Below are positions 23,792 through 34,915 of a DNA stretch of 64,000 nt, in pieces. The stretch is from Eretmocerus hayati (taxonomy: Eukaryota; Arthropoda; Insecta; Hymenoptera; Aphelinidae). Position numbers and translations under genes: made by a program. The number at the start of each line of letters is the position of its first letter. Positions within the stretch are counted from its first letter, which is position 1. The notes beneath the pieces were generated by a model, which saw nothing but the letters and a program-made list of their open reading frames with translations, did not search any database and was not told the origin of the DNA. The stretch lies in NCBI GenBank assembly GCA_029851415.1, contig CM056744.1:114949838-115013837 (forward strand). The letters run 5' to 3'.

Positions 23792-24006
23792 CAGGGTTTG
23801 ACACGAAAGTGATTTCGAATTCCGGTTCATTTCGGATCGAGGGGGGGGGGGGGGGGTCAAACTTCTGTGATAATTTTGGATCTGACCTCCATTCGTCTTG
23901 AATGCACAGCAATAAAATTATCGGTTACATCTCCAAAACTATCACAGAAGTATCCCCCTGATTCAAAATGAATCGAAATTCAAAATCAATTTTGTGTCAA
24001 ACCCTG
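23792..24006. mobile_element. hAT-type MITE, TSD gttgaaac, with G16 tract
   Basis: The ends are cagggtttgacacgaaagtg and its complement (..tgtgtcaaaccctg). The 8-bp direct repeat gttgaaac lies at 23784-23791 and 24007-24014. A 16-base G run is at about 23841-23856. The same family occurs at 27342-27518. Confidence 0.88.
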
Positions 24007-24014
24007 GTTGAAAC

Positions 24015-25036
24015 CAAACCGAGGCATAATACATGAACATAGTCTGCTCACTAATTTCAATAATATTTCCACTAGACCCGACTGTATCAAGAATAAGTAT
24101 GCTTACAAGATACCGCGCAGGATGTTATTCTTTAGTGTTAAACGGAAAACCTTCCCTTCAGAAAGTAGATGATTTTCGAGAGTGAAAATCGAATTCGACC
24201 AAATGAAATTGATTATCTGCAGGTAAGCACACGTTCAAATATTCTTCGTTTATTAGCTCATCAATTATATATCGATGCTGATCATGGAGTTATAATTGAG
24301 AATTGTAAAGGATTCTAAGAAATAAAAGTTCACATTGGTTCAATTCCGGTTTTATTTTACTCCATCTAATGAATGACAATCACATATTTGTAACATAGTC
24401 ATGATTGAATCTAAGTTTCATTCTGGAGCTCACTCGTTCGCTTATGACTCATTCACCATAGAAATTTTCCAATAAATCTTTGTTGACACTCACCTGAAGC
24501 TGACATAGAAATTTCTGCCTAGAATTGCACTCAATGCATGTCTTTACTTGTGATTAATCAAATAATTTGAAATTGCATACAGTTGTAAGGCATCAAACCA
24601 TCAACTCTTGAACTCAATTTTTCATTATTTCCAACGAAAGATAGATTTCACTTCAATTAAGAAATTCGTAACTCAAACCTACGTCAAACGAGTATGACTC
24701 ATCAACCTCTTTTTGAATCTCTATTCTTTTGATTCTTTATTCACTTGCTGGATACTCATTTCTCAATCGAATATACATCATATACCTCAAGTGTATTCTC
24801 AACTTTGCAAAAATTATACATGGTGTGGAAGAGTACATCAATAGAATCAATAATATATTCTTGCTTCTGGAGAAGCGACATGAAATACTAATATACTGAA
24901 GACGGTCGTTTGAGTAATTTGATCATTTGGATGGTTTCAGACTTGTAACGCTGTAAATCAGTTTCAGATTTTCATTCAATTGTTTTGATATTTTGGAAAT
25001 TTTTTCATCGATAGTCACTCTTTGAAGGTTTCCGAC
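24015..25036. other. intron sequence, nothing recognised
   Basis: Strongly AT-rich sequence between the hAT MITE and the presumed 3' end of the small secreted peptide gene. The minus ORF at 24923-25183 overlaps the presumed 3'UTR and has no recognisable content. Confidence 0.45.
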
Positions 25037-25037
25037 A

Positions 25038-25043
25038 ATTTTA
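25038..25043 (-). promoter_or_regulatory. possible poly(A) signal AATAAA of the secreted peptide gene
   Basis: The plus strand reads tttatt, giving AATAAA on the minus strand about 280 bp downstream of the stop at 25323. It is the first canonical signal seen downstream, but use is unproven. Confidence 0.35.
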
Positions 25044-25322
25044 TTGAAAACGAGAACCCATTCGTGCCAACTCATTATCTGTATTGATAATTCAAGCCAG
25101 ATATTCGAATGTATTAATCTTGAACGAATTGAAACACGACTATCTTTGTTGATTAATAATCGAAGAAAAATTCTGAATCCCAATCTATAATATGCGTTAA
25201 TTTCTATTTACCCTGGTGAATCTGAGTGTTTTGATGAATTGAGGACTTGCCAACACTGGTAGAAGCTCCAAATTTGAAAAAAAATAGAACTCGCAACCAT
25301 CAGGAAGTGAAACTTTAGATGA

Positions 25323-25598
25323 CTAAGAATCCATTTTTTCAGGGCAGAACAACAGTTTGGTTGCATCATCACATGTATTCACACAGCACGTCATATAGTA
25401 ACCATCTTTACTATTTCTCAGATATTCTGGTAATCCTTTAATTATTCTCTCCTTTTCAGCTGCAGTATATCTTCTGCATAATTGTATATGCTTAGCTGGG
25501 TCAGGACATTGGGCCGGAGCCCCCAGAGTTATGGAAAAATTTAGACTCATAAGCAGTATTGCTAAAAGCGCAAGGTGTACGATTTTTCCTGGCACCAT
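25323..25598 (-). CDS. small secreted six-cysteine peptide with insulin-A-chain-like spacing
   Basis: The 91-aa product begins MVPGKIVHLALLAILLMSLN, a classic signal peptide with likely cleavage after TLG or APA near residue 27-30. The mature part of about 62 residues has six cysteines. The last four, in GYYMTCCVNTCDDATKLLFC, fit the insulin-superfamily A-chain rule exactly (G, four residues, CC, three, C, eight, C). The N-terminal pair (CPDPAKHIQLC) is spaced by nine residues rather than the usual eleven of a B chain, and only an RR and single basic residues could serve as processing sites. So this may be a divergent insulin/relaxin-like single-chain peptide or an unrelated cysteine-rich secreted peptide (hormone, venom or defence type). 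I chose this ATG because an acceptor (tttcag) lies 16 nt upstream, making the longer upstream frame intronic. The gene lies on the same strand as prune, within its intron. Confidence 0.75.
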   Translation of the reverse strand: MVPGKIVHLALLAILLMSLNFSITLGAPAQCPDPAKHIQLCRRYTAAEKERIIKGLPEYLRNSKDGYYMTCCVNTCDDATKLLFCPEKMDS

Positions 25599-25614
25599 TT
25601 TCCTCTTCGTAAAT

Positions 25615-25744
25615 CTGAAATTGATCAACTATTTTTTTTTCTCATTCTCTTTTGTAAAAACCCGAAATTGATTCCAATTTGAATCAGAGAGAAGTTGCGC
25701 GCGGTGATTGAGGCATTCAAAATTTGATATCATGTATCTCTTAC
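25615..25744 (-). other. 130-bp GT-AG intron in the 5'UTR of the secreted peptide gene
   Basis: The donor is cttac on the plus strand at 25740-25744 (ttcaaag|gtaaga). The acceptor ctg is at 25615-25617 (caatttcag). The upstream 5'UTR exon then runs from 25745 to about 25870. Confidence 0.65.
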
Positions 25745-25897
25745 CTTTGAATCTCCTTCAAAAATCGGGAAATTGAGTAGCTCGTCGTCAAACTAAGGAA
25801 ACTGTTCACGTTTGTGAGAATTCAAAATTATACACTGCTGATTTGAGCTGTCATTGGCATCATTCGTGACTACCAGTTTCTTTCACAGTTTTCCTGA

Positions 25898-25904
25898 TTT
25901 TATA
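25898..25904 (-). promoter_or_regulatory. TATA box TATAAAA upstream of the secreted peptide gene
   Basis: On the minus strand gtttagTATAAAAtcagg lies about 30 bp before a likely start site near 25870 (ggtagtcacg). It is followed by the 5'UTR exon, a clean donor, intron, acceptor and ATG. The ordered set of signals supports a real transcription unit. Confidence 0.55.
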
Positions 25905-27333
25905 CTAAACAAGACTTACTTAATAATTGATTTTCTTGTATTTAGCATATGTTACCTTCCCACCTCGTTCACTTGAACATAATAGTATTGTGAAACAAAT
26001 TTATGGAATATTAAGTTCACAAGTTTCGAATAATTCTTTCCAGCTTATTGAACAACATACTAGCATATACTAGCATAGCTCATTGAACAAAATATTGAAC
26101 AATATACAAGCATGGATAAGATAAGACAAGATAACCTTTATTTGCCTGTTAGCAAAACGTGACTGAGGTATACTACACAGAAAACTACATTTGTAGTTCA
26201 ATATTTCTCATTTGTAGAAGAAGATTATCCAAAGTTCATCTCAAATGAATGAATGAATGAATATTCTGCTTCTGGTCACGGGGAATCACTTGTGTCTTTC
26301 ACAAAATTATAGTCAGTCAAAATTAGATTGATCATGTCAAATTATCAAAAATGAAATTGAAAAGAGCATGAAAATAGTTCAAAGTAAAATTTCGAAATTC
26401 ACTACTACAGCCTGGCGCCTTCTCTTATATCTGATCTTTGTCACTAGGCAGATGTAGATTTTCTATAAAATTCGTTCATAGAAATATCGTTCCCGATTAG
26501 TAGGTGAGATTTACATTAGTTCGAATCAGTGCAACGAGTTTATCAGAGGTGTAAAAATATTTTTGATCAACTGTGAAAGAGAGAAAAAGTAGAAGGTGGG
26601 ATAGAAAAATTTTGAAGACTTTGGTCATTCTATTCCAATTTTTATTTGGCGGCTATACAATGCAGGATCGTCAAATGAATACATCGCCTTTGAATTATTT
26701 GAGGAAAAATGTATTGCATTGGCTGATGAATGTTTCTTGACTAACAAGGGGGGACCACAGGGTCCGGGTCGCCACCCCCCCCCCCTCCCAAGATTTTTTT
26801 GCAGTTTTTCACTATCGAGAAGATGAAGAATCCAGAGTAATTCCGTCAAATGGGTCTCCTGTCCAAAGATACAGTCACTGAGATTAACATTGCTTATATG
26901 AGAGATTCTACAGAACTTTTGGCATTGTGAGTACTGCACGCTGTCTCTGAAACCTTCGAATGTTTCTCAAGTTGTCTAAGCTGAATATGATGGGTTCCAG
27001 GGCCTCTGATTGTGTACTCGATTCGTTGTTCTGTCAAAAGAATCTGTTTATCCACAGCACGGCCCGCAACCCTCATTCTTTGGGTATCTTTCAGCGTACT
27101 CGCGCCATTTTCTGATTTGATGAGCCTGCTGCGGAAATAAAATTGTTCGAAAAATCCTGCAAAAATTCAGTGACCATCCAGACACCTTATATTTTGAGAA
27201 AAAATTGGTTTTAGTCACGTGCCTTTGACGTGGCAGTCATGGATGAACGTCGAAGTCGCGTATAACCGAGTTTTCATGAAAAATTGAGATCTCGCGTACT
27301 AGAGAGCATCAAGATCTAATGTATTATTATTTT
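25905..27333. other. intron sequence; possible LINE tail and C11 tract
   Basis: Near 26108-26142 the plus strand reads gataagataagacaagataac followed by ctttatttg. Reversed, this resembles the AATAAAG-TTATC-TTATC tail of some non-LTR retrotransposons. A run of 11 C lies near 26775. The minus frames at 26625-26939 and 26894-27076 have no recognised domain. Otherwise nothing. Confidence 0.35.
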
Positions 27334-27341
27334 GACTTATG

Positions 27342-27518
27342 CAGGGTTTATACGAAATTGATTTCAAATTTTGTTGAAAATTTATGTGATAATTTTGGAA
27401 TTGATTCCCATTCATCTTGAACGCAAAATATCAAACGGTCGGATGCATCTCCAAAGTTATTACGAAAATATTGATCCTTCGTTACGAAACTTATAAATTC
27501 GTTTCGTGTCAAACCCTG
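27342..27518. mobile_element. hAT-type MITE, TSD gacttatg, second copy of the 23792 family
   Basis: It starts cagggtttatacgaaattg and ends tttcgtgtcaaaccctg, with the 8-bp repeat gacttatg at 27334-27341 and 27519-27526. The interior shares tgtgataattttgga, cattcatcttgaa and catctccaaa with the 23792-24006 copy but lacks its G run. Confidence 0.87.
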
Positions 27519-27526
27519 GACTTATG

Positions 27527-28785
27527 AAAACCAATCGAGAAAGATCCCTTACATGAATGTTCTCTAACGTTTAGAAATTTTGAATTTCCCCGCGTGATTC
27601 ATCGCCTAGTACATAGATACCGTGAGGCGCTCTAAACAATTCACACCACGCTTGAAAAAATAACAGAGGAGAAAAATAATTGCACGGGCACGGTCTTAAG
27701 TTATTGCATTCTAGTAGAAGTTATTGAAAGGTGACGAAAGTGGATATGAATGAGATGGAAAAGATTTATATCTTGGTAAAAACCCAGGGCTTCGAAGAGT
27801 TTTACAAAATTTCATGTAAGAGTGATTCAAACTTCATGCAGATTATGACATTGTGAGAGGAAATATCAGTCACGCGGTCATCTCGCGGAATTCAAAATTA
27901 GCAAGTGTAAAATTTTACTCAAGGGGAAACTGAGAGCTGCGGACATGAGAAAATTAATCTATGAGCACGATTCGCGTCGGTACGATAAGAGTCCGCAACA
28001 CATATGGTTGTTACGAAATTTATGTTATGTAATTTTGTCGAAATATTAAAACGATTCTCTAACAAGAATATTTTTACGAGGAAGAAAATTTGCAGCTACG
28101 TGATTTTGAAATCACGTAGCTGAACGTTGATAAATAACGAGTAAGAAAAATACAATATTCTCCCACGTAAAGTTTCTCGAACATTCTACAATTTTGGAGG
28201 GAATGACGATTTTTCAATGAATCTATTACTTGTAGAAAAATACGCAATAAACTTTACAATAATAGATTTTGAGTAAATTCATCGAGGACATCGAGCAGAT
28301 GTTGAAAACAACCCATTCAATATTGTATCGATCTCTTTTTGAATTCTATGGTCAGGTCATCGTCATATGGAGCACAAACAACAAACAGATGCTTTGATGA
28401 CAAACAAGCAATCGAAGAATTGTGAAAAGTTCAAATATGATAAGCAGTCATTATCATCGTGTTCTTATCAATATAATTACCCGAGTCAGAGTTGAATTCC
28501 CAAGCGATCAACATGAATTTCGATGATTTTTCACGTATTACTCTGATATTACTGTGAAATTACGAAGCCACGGTAGAAGCAAGATTATAGAGTTTTTAAA
28601 AGTCGTTAATTCAATTCTTATGAGATGTTTTCCAACTGCCTTTACGTTGGTTACAGAGGCTCGGAATCGACCTTCAAGCCGTCTACCAAGGTGTCCAATA
28701 TAGGACAAAATGGTAATAATTTGTGATTATCTCGTTGTAATATCTATTGATAATTTGAGAAATTCTGGAAAATTTCTGTCTAGAG
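27527..28785. other. intron sequence with one hairpin, nothing else recognised
   Basis: AT-rich, no exon or transposon end. The only structure noted is the hairpin at 28094-28123. Confidence 0.4.
28094..28123. repeat. 30-bp near-perfect hairpin
   Basis: cagctacgtgatttt is followed directly by its complement (gaaatcacgtagctg), giving a compact stem in otherwise featureless sequence. It is not at a transposon end that I can see. Confidence 0.7.
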
Positions 28786-28787
28786 TA

Positions 28788-29004
28788 CCGTAAACCGGGG
28801 TGAAGGTGGACACTGGGGGGACTTTGTGACACTTTTAACTTTGCGTTTACTCTCGGTCTGGTCATTTTAAAGCATCGTGCAATCATTCAATTGAAAGCTC
28901 TTGGATGAATCAACAAAATGAGTATCTACAGAATGCTCTAAGGTGAGCCTATCAAGAGTGAACACAAGGACAAAAGTGTTACAAAATCACCCCTGTTTTT
29001 ACGG
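28788..29004. mobile_element. 217-bp MITE, TA TSD, ends ccgtaaa
   Basis: The left end is ccgtaaaccggggtgaaggt and the right end reverse-complements to ccgtaaaaacaggggtgatt. TA flanks both sides (28786-28787, 29005-29006). The ends resemble those of the 61179-62017 element (ccgtcaaattgggtaa), so both may belong to one TA-targeting family. Confidence 0.8.
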
Positions 29005-29006
29005 TA

Positions 29007-30048
29007 CTAGTGCGGTCTCAACATGAAACCCGAGAGAATTTTCAACACGTTCGCTGAGCAGGACCCACCGGTGGGTCCTGCTGCCCTTCTCTGTGTGCGG
29101 CACAGAGAAGGGCAGCTCAGATTCAGATTTTCATCTTATGGAATTACGAGACCCATCGGTGGATCCTACCGTACACAGGGAAGGAACTGCGATTCTTGCC
29201 CGTAGTAACGAAGGTCTCAAGGCTGTTTCGGAGTCTCGCGCGAAACGGAGTTCACTCATGGCAATGGTTTCTTCATCAGTTGAGACGGACTTGATTGCAA
29301 ATGACTTGGAATTGATTTAAAAATGTGCCTCTGATACGATCAGTGAGGAATATACGTCTCTATTTTTCTTAAAATTTTGGTGTAAGGTGCAAGGTCATGC
29401 TCTCTGCGAATCGGAATCGGAATATCTCTCGATTCTTCGATTCCTCCTCAAGAGTGAGAGACGTTTATCCTTACAGATTGTACCATAAGCAATTCCGAGT
29501 CGTTTGCAACAACCCCGTCTCAACTGGTGTAAAAAAACATCGCATAAGTTGTAACCTCGTTTTCGCAACGAGACTCCGATATGGCCTCAAATATGAAAAT
29601 CGTTAAAAATTCAGAATTCCACCAGTTTTTGCTCCATTAAGCTCAGAAACATATATTGATGAGAGATATGTCATACGAGTGTCAGGGGCTGTTTTGTAAT
29701 GAAAGGGTTAGAAAGTAGATCGAAGTGAAGACGTGAATTTATTCTTCGAACAGTTTACCTCTAAAACAGAATTTTTGGAAAAGGATTCACGTCCTCTCTA
29801 CAAGGGAAAGAAAATCCACCCTTTTTGTGCTTGGTACAAAAGGCTAGTCAATATTGATTTGGTACTCGATCAATATAAAAGATCGGGACCTTATCGTGGC
29901 TGACTTGCCGTTTCAACTTAGCGTGTCAGTGGTCAAGAATTCATATCCTAATTTGAGAGAATACTCAGCTTCCATATTTAGGACATCATTATTATTGTTA
30001 TTCACACAGAGGCTGCGACAGTGAACTCCGCCTTTCCTTCCTTGCATG
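29007..30048. other. intron sequence with hairpins near 29060-29115
   Basis: aggacccaccggtgggtcct (about 29059-29078) is a perfect 20-bp palindrome. It is followed by a second stem, ctgcccttctctgtg against cacagagaagggcag (about 29080-29115). The ccaccggtgg phrase recurs near 29150 (as ccatcggtgg) and 30381. The plus frame 29093-29320 ends in a stop and reads smoothly but has no domain I know. Confidence 0.45.
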
Positions 30049-30051
30049 CAA

Positions 30052-30299
30052 GGGTGATGACAGACAACCCGCCACGACGCGATTCTCATGCCATTTCACG
30101 ACACGACACCTCCCGACAAGACACGTAATTTATTCCGATGAAGCCAACCATCGATGGATTTGATAGAACCAATCATCGGTTGTGAAAATGAATCCAATCC
30201 ATCGATAGTTGGGTTCACCAAAATGAATTATGTGTCGTGTCGAGTGGTGTTGTGTCGTCGCATGAGAATCGCGTCGTGGCGGGTTGTCTGTCATCACCC
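30052..30299. mobile_element. 248-bp hairpin MITE, TSD CAA
   Basis: The ends are gggtgatgacagacaacccg and its complement. CAA occurs at 30049-30051 and 30300-30302. Almost the entire element folds back, with the centre near 30175; acgacacgacac and gtgtcgtgtcg type repeats sit near the loop. Confidence 0.85.
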
Positions 30300-30302
30300 C
30301 AA

Positions 30303-31511
30303 CGGGACCCGATAGGGAGTCTCGCAAATCATAAATCCCGTGAGACAAAAATCTTTAGCATACAGACGACGAGTGGAATCCACCGGTGGGTCTTGTCGAA
30401 GCAAAAGTAATAACTGTTGAAGAATTTTGGAGCATATTAGCTTATGAGAATCTGGCAATACCTAACCCCACATAACTAATTTTACGCGTTACGGCTGAAC
30501 GGCAAATCGTCGAACAAAGCTCCTTGCTGATGCATCACTGCAACTTGACATATCTCACAAACGAATTTATTACCTACTCACTATCAAATTCACAACTGAA
30601 ACAAGCTCGCATCAGCTGGTCACTCAGACAGACTACTCGTATAACCACTAAACTCAACTTCTGCAATCCAGTTTCAAAGGCATCTCCAAAATCCCGATTG
30701 TCCCCCAACAGCCCATACTATATCTCAACCAAGATATACATGTTCGCTGAAAGTCTAAATCTATCTCAATGCTGTATCGACCAAGTCGACCATCATCTTC
30801 CAAGAGGACCTGCAAGTGGCAATCCCAAAGCCGACTTGTAGCAAACTAACTCTGTTCTCTCACAGAAGACGGAAAACTTGTCATGATAGAACCAGAGGTA
30901 GAAGGATGAAAGACGAAGTCTGTCTTGAAATCTTGGCCTCTGAGGTATAGGGGTTAAGCATGACTGACTCGACAAACGACCGAATCGAGAGAGAAGGAAT
31001 TGAGCGAAAGAGCAGTAGAGCATCCTTGAATGTGAATCGCTTGACCGGGATGATAATACTTACATGGCCGCAAGCGGTGAATTTTGGCCTATGGTTGGCT
31101 GATGCTGTGCTTGGTTAGGATAGTGGAAGTTGGTGTATAAGGAAGAGTGGTAGCGTCAAATTTTCTGCCAAGAATCGTGAGAAAATGGACTTTCTGGCAA
31201 GATACTTATCGGAAAGAGCAGAGTCGATTGAGTTCCGCTGCAATAGACTTCTGGTTCAAGTGGGTTAGGGGTTACGTATTTTTTTGGAATTTATGTGAAG
31301 TTATGTTGTCAGATTTTTCATGAAATTTCTCGAGCGTCATGGGCTTTGGAATTTTCCGTGTACAGAAGTAATGGATTTTCTCGGAAGACCGAGACTAAAT
31401 TTGTCACAGTCAAATTGGCATCAATTCCTATCTAAAACACGCTAATCTAGAAAAATGAAAGAAATACCTATTTTATTCGAAGTGACTTTGAGTATTCGAT
31501 TTTTAGTTATG
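30303..31511. other. skew island 30500-31270
   Basis: The plus strand is A/C-rich with little G at about 30500-30830 and G-rich at about 30850-31270, with the switch near 30840. The ORFs 30524-30841 plus and 30793-31023 minus simply follow the skew and show no domain. Confidence 0.5.
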
Positions 31512-31513
31512 TA

Positions 31514-32306
31514 AGGTAAGTGTGCCTAATTTGCCCCCACTACTTTTGTTTCGCTCGTCATTTCAACTCATCTCCATATTTTTCAACGTACCTTGGCTCA
31601 TTTTAAAGCTTGTTCCAAGACCTCCAAAATGAGCTAAAGTACGTTCAATTTCATTAGATTGGAGCCAAGATATCTTGATTTTCGCGAAAGAGGATTTTTT
31701 GCGAGTTTCCAACAGTGTGTTCCTAATTTGCCCCCACAGGGAAAAGAGGCCTATTTTCATGAGATTATACGGGTTTTTCGTATAATCGAGATATCTCGGC
31801 TCCCAGACCTCCAAATAAGACGTACTTTAGCTCATTTTGTAGCTTTTTTTACCCTTTTTTTAATTTTCACAGTGAGATTGATTTATTTGAATGGAGAGAG
31901 GAACGAGTTTAGAAAAAGACTTTGGGGGCAAATTGGGAGCACTGCACTTTTTCTCGTGATATGAGCGTAGAATTGGTTAAAAATCGAATTTTGCAATTCT
32001 GCAGAAAGCATTCCAAAGTTGGAACGGAGACCAAAAAAATGAATTAAGGTACGTTGGAATTGATCACATCAATTTTGTTTGGCATAGCTTTTAGTGACTA
32101 ACAAAAAAGAAGTCAAAAGTACCGAAAACCACTTTTTTGTTGTGAGAAATGCGCGGGTCATAGAGGATAGGTCCAGAATGTTCGTTTCTTCATATTTTAA
32201 CGTGACAAACATGAAAAAAATGCTCGGCAGGGTCTGCGGGTGCATACATTTGAGAACTTGAATGGGGGCAAATTAGGGAATGGGGGCAAATTAGGCACAG
32301 TTACCT
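31514..32306. mobile_element. AGGTAA-family nonautonomous element, TA TSD
   Basis: The ends are aggtaagtgtgcctaatttg and, complemented, aggtaactgtgcctaatttg. TA flanks at 31512-31513 and 32307-32308. The phrase aatttgcccc recurs four times (ends and interior). Left-half phrases such as aaagcttgttccaagacc match the elements at 6369 and 40725, so this is the most complete copy of a dispersed family. Confidence 0.87.
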
Positions 32307-32308
32307 TA

Positions 32309-33144
32309 TATGAGTATCATCGCGAAAACTCACGCGGAACGTGTAATGTGGCTTCTCATCAACAACTTAGCTTCAATTCTCTCCATTCAAATTTTTCTAC
32401 ACGTGTTCCATCGGAACATACTTGATATACTAAAGTTCCAGGTTGATCCGTCAAGTCACCTTTTTCATTCTCTAAGTTCAAAAGTGTTACAATGTCAGTG
32501 GCGTGGTCTGTAATAATTCCAGCTCTAGGTATAACTTCAGTGTCAGCATCCGAAAGATGGATACAGTGGGTTCTTCAACATATTTCTTTGAATACTATGA
32601 TATCAACTATATATTCTCCCAGATTTTATGACCAGAACGCTCACATGTGGCCCCGAACCATGCATATTTTTCTTGTCATGAGATTTTCACTGAAAATTAG
32701 AAGTTTTCTCAAAATGCCAACAGTGCATCCTATACATTCACTATAAGTCGCTTTTGCCTCAATGAAAATTTCGAGGAAGTATGTCAAACAATCAAACGTC
32801 AGTGCGAAAAAAGGCCCAGAATTATAATTCTGATTGCTGCATCAACATTTACAGACGAAAATTAGCTATGTACTTGATTTTATCAGTTTCGTGGAAACCA
32901 TGTCACCTTACTGTCAATTCATCTGGACGCGAACAATTTTTTTTTTTCATTGGTGTATGATGGTTATAGATGTAAACCGCACGGGGAAGTTTTTACGTCA
33001 TTCCGACTATTTTTACGAATGATGTCGAGGATAAAATGTCAGTTCTGTAGACCCGAAAGCTGTTTCCTAGAACTCAATTGGGTAAAACACACTGAAATAA
33101 GACTATACTTCTCCATGTTTTGAGACAAATTATCACTGTATATG
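32309..33144. other. intron sequence, nothing recognised
   Basis: No supported gene or repeat boundary. Several overlapping short plus-strand ORFs are present but without domain or splice evidence. Confidence 0.4.
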
Positions 33145-33146
33145 CA

Positions 33147-33648
33147 CACTGTAAAAATTTTTCCGAAAAATTTCAACCAGCTGGTTGAAAGAAAAATTCA
33201 ACCGATAAGGATTATCACAATCTGTCTGTGCGGTTCCTGCATATCAAGATGCCTACGTGTGAGGGGTAGAATATGGTGGATGGTCATATGGGTGGATAAG
33301 GATGGATCGAGGGGTGGACTGATGGATGATGGATCGATGGTCGATGGATGGATGATGGAGGGGGTCGATGAATGGATCAAGGAAGGGATGGTGGGTGGAT
33401 AATGGACGGATGCATGATAGATGGATGGTCAATGAATGATTGATGGGTGGATTGATGATTGGATGGATGGATGAATGGGGGATGGGTCCATCTATCCTCC
33501 CATCCACCCATCATCCATCCATCCATCTATCAATCCATCTATCACGGAATACAATACCTTGGTTGATAATTCAACCAGTTGATTGAATGAAGAGTTCAAC
33601 CAGTCTGGTTGAAATGTTCGTTGAAAATTCAACCAATTTTTTACAGTG
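33147..33648. mobile_element. CACTG-ended MITE carrying an inverted GGAT minisatellite
   Basis: It starts cactgtaaaaatttttccg and ends aattttttacagtg, with CA on both sides (33145-33146, 33649-33650). CACTG ends with a 2-3 bp duplication suit CACTA/EnSpm elements. Subterminal copies of caaccagctggttgaa-like motifs face each other. The middle (about 33275-33545) is ggat/ggatgatgg repeats on the left that switch to the complementary atcc repeats on the right. Confidence 0.78.
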
Positions 33649-34826
33649 CAAAAACGAATTGTGGAAGCCGGCGCAAAGTTGCGAGACATCACTTTTCAAG
33701 TTTTGAATTTTTAGAACCAAAACGTGTGAGTTTACACGATAATACTTATATGAGCAGTTCTGCGTAAACTTGCTCCCAATGTGTCTCGGCCTATTGCGGC
33801 GTCTACGCGCTCTCAATCGATTGTGCAAAACACGTTTCTTGTGTATATTTTTTTGTGCTCTTTCTTAGCAAAAAGTCATATTAGACCTGTCTCGAGGTTT
33901 AAGGGTTGAAAATTGCGAATTAGGGGTTAAAATGTCATTTCCGTACCATGTCCGCACCCCAAAATTCGACGTGCAAGGGCATGTTATGAAGACATATGAC
34001 TTCTTAACGATTCCTCCACAAAAAGACATCAAATTTGGGTATATTTTGAACATGTTTTCATAGTTTAGAAGTCGCGACTAGATCGTTTATCCGCTCAACG
34101 CTGAGTGTACATTAATCAACGCTGTGTTTCCGAATTCGCGCCAAAATTACTGTTTTGACAATATGTGGTGCGTGAGAGCTTCCATCAACTTGTAAGCGTT
34201 CGCTCATGGGCACATTTTAATCCTCTCGCTTCAAACTATCAAACAACTGTGGTATAAACATCCATCGCTTCACTTCCGAGAAGTGGCGGCGTGCTCTTCT
34301 TCGAAAAAATGCCGCGGTAAATAAGAGTGTCATTTCCGTACTCATCTCGCAACAAGGTTCAAATATCGATAATCTGCATTCTCGTCCGACTTTCTGCAAG
34401 TATTTGGTGTGCAAAAGACCGTGCTGAGCGGAATAAGCGATTCGTTAACTCCCCGATCCATATTCACTGATGAAACACGAAATGTCATTTCCGTACCTGT
34501 CATTTCCGTAGCGAAATAACGATATCGAGCTGAGTTCTTATGGGATTTAACACGCAAAAATTCTTTTCAACTTCCAATACTTTTTAGTTTTGATCCTCGA
34601 TCTAGATGATGTTAGTGGTGAAAAAATCCACCTTAGGGTGCGTCCCCGAATGATGCATATGCATGCATATGCAATGCACACCGCGCATATGCACTGCACA
34701 CGAGCACATGTGCAGTTCATCAAATTTCAGTCAAAACCAGATGGAACTCGTCTAGATCTGCATGGGATCAGCCGGTAACGCAGCAAAGACAAAACCCGAT
34801 TCATATCAGAAGTTCTCTGATGCGAG

Positions 34827-34879
34827 CAAGAGCGGATCCAGGATTTCATTTTGGGGGGGGGGGGCGGTCGCGTGCGCGC

Positions 34880-34915
<36 letters not shown>

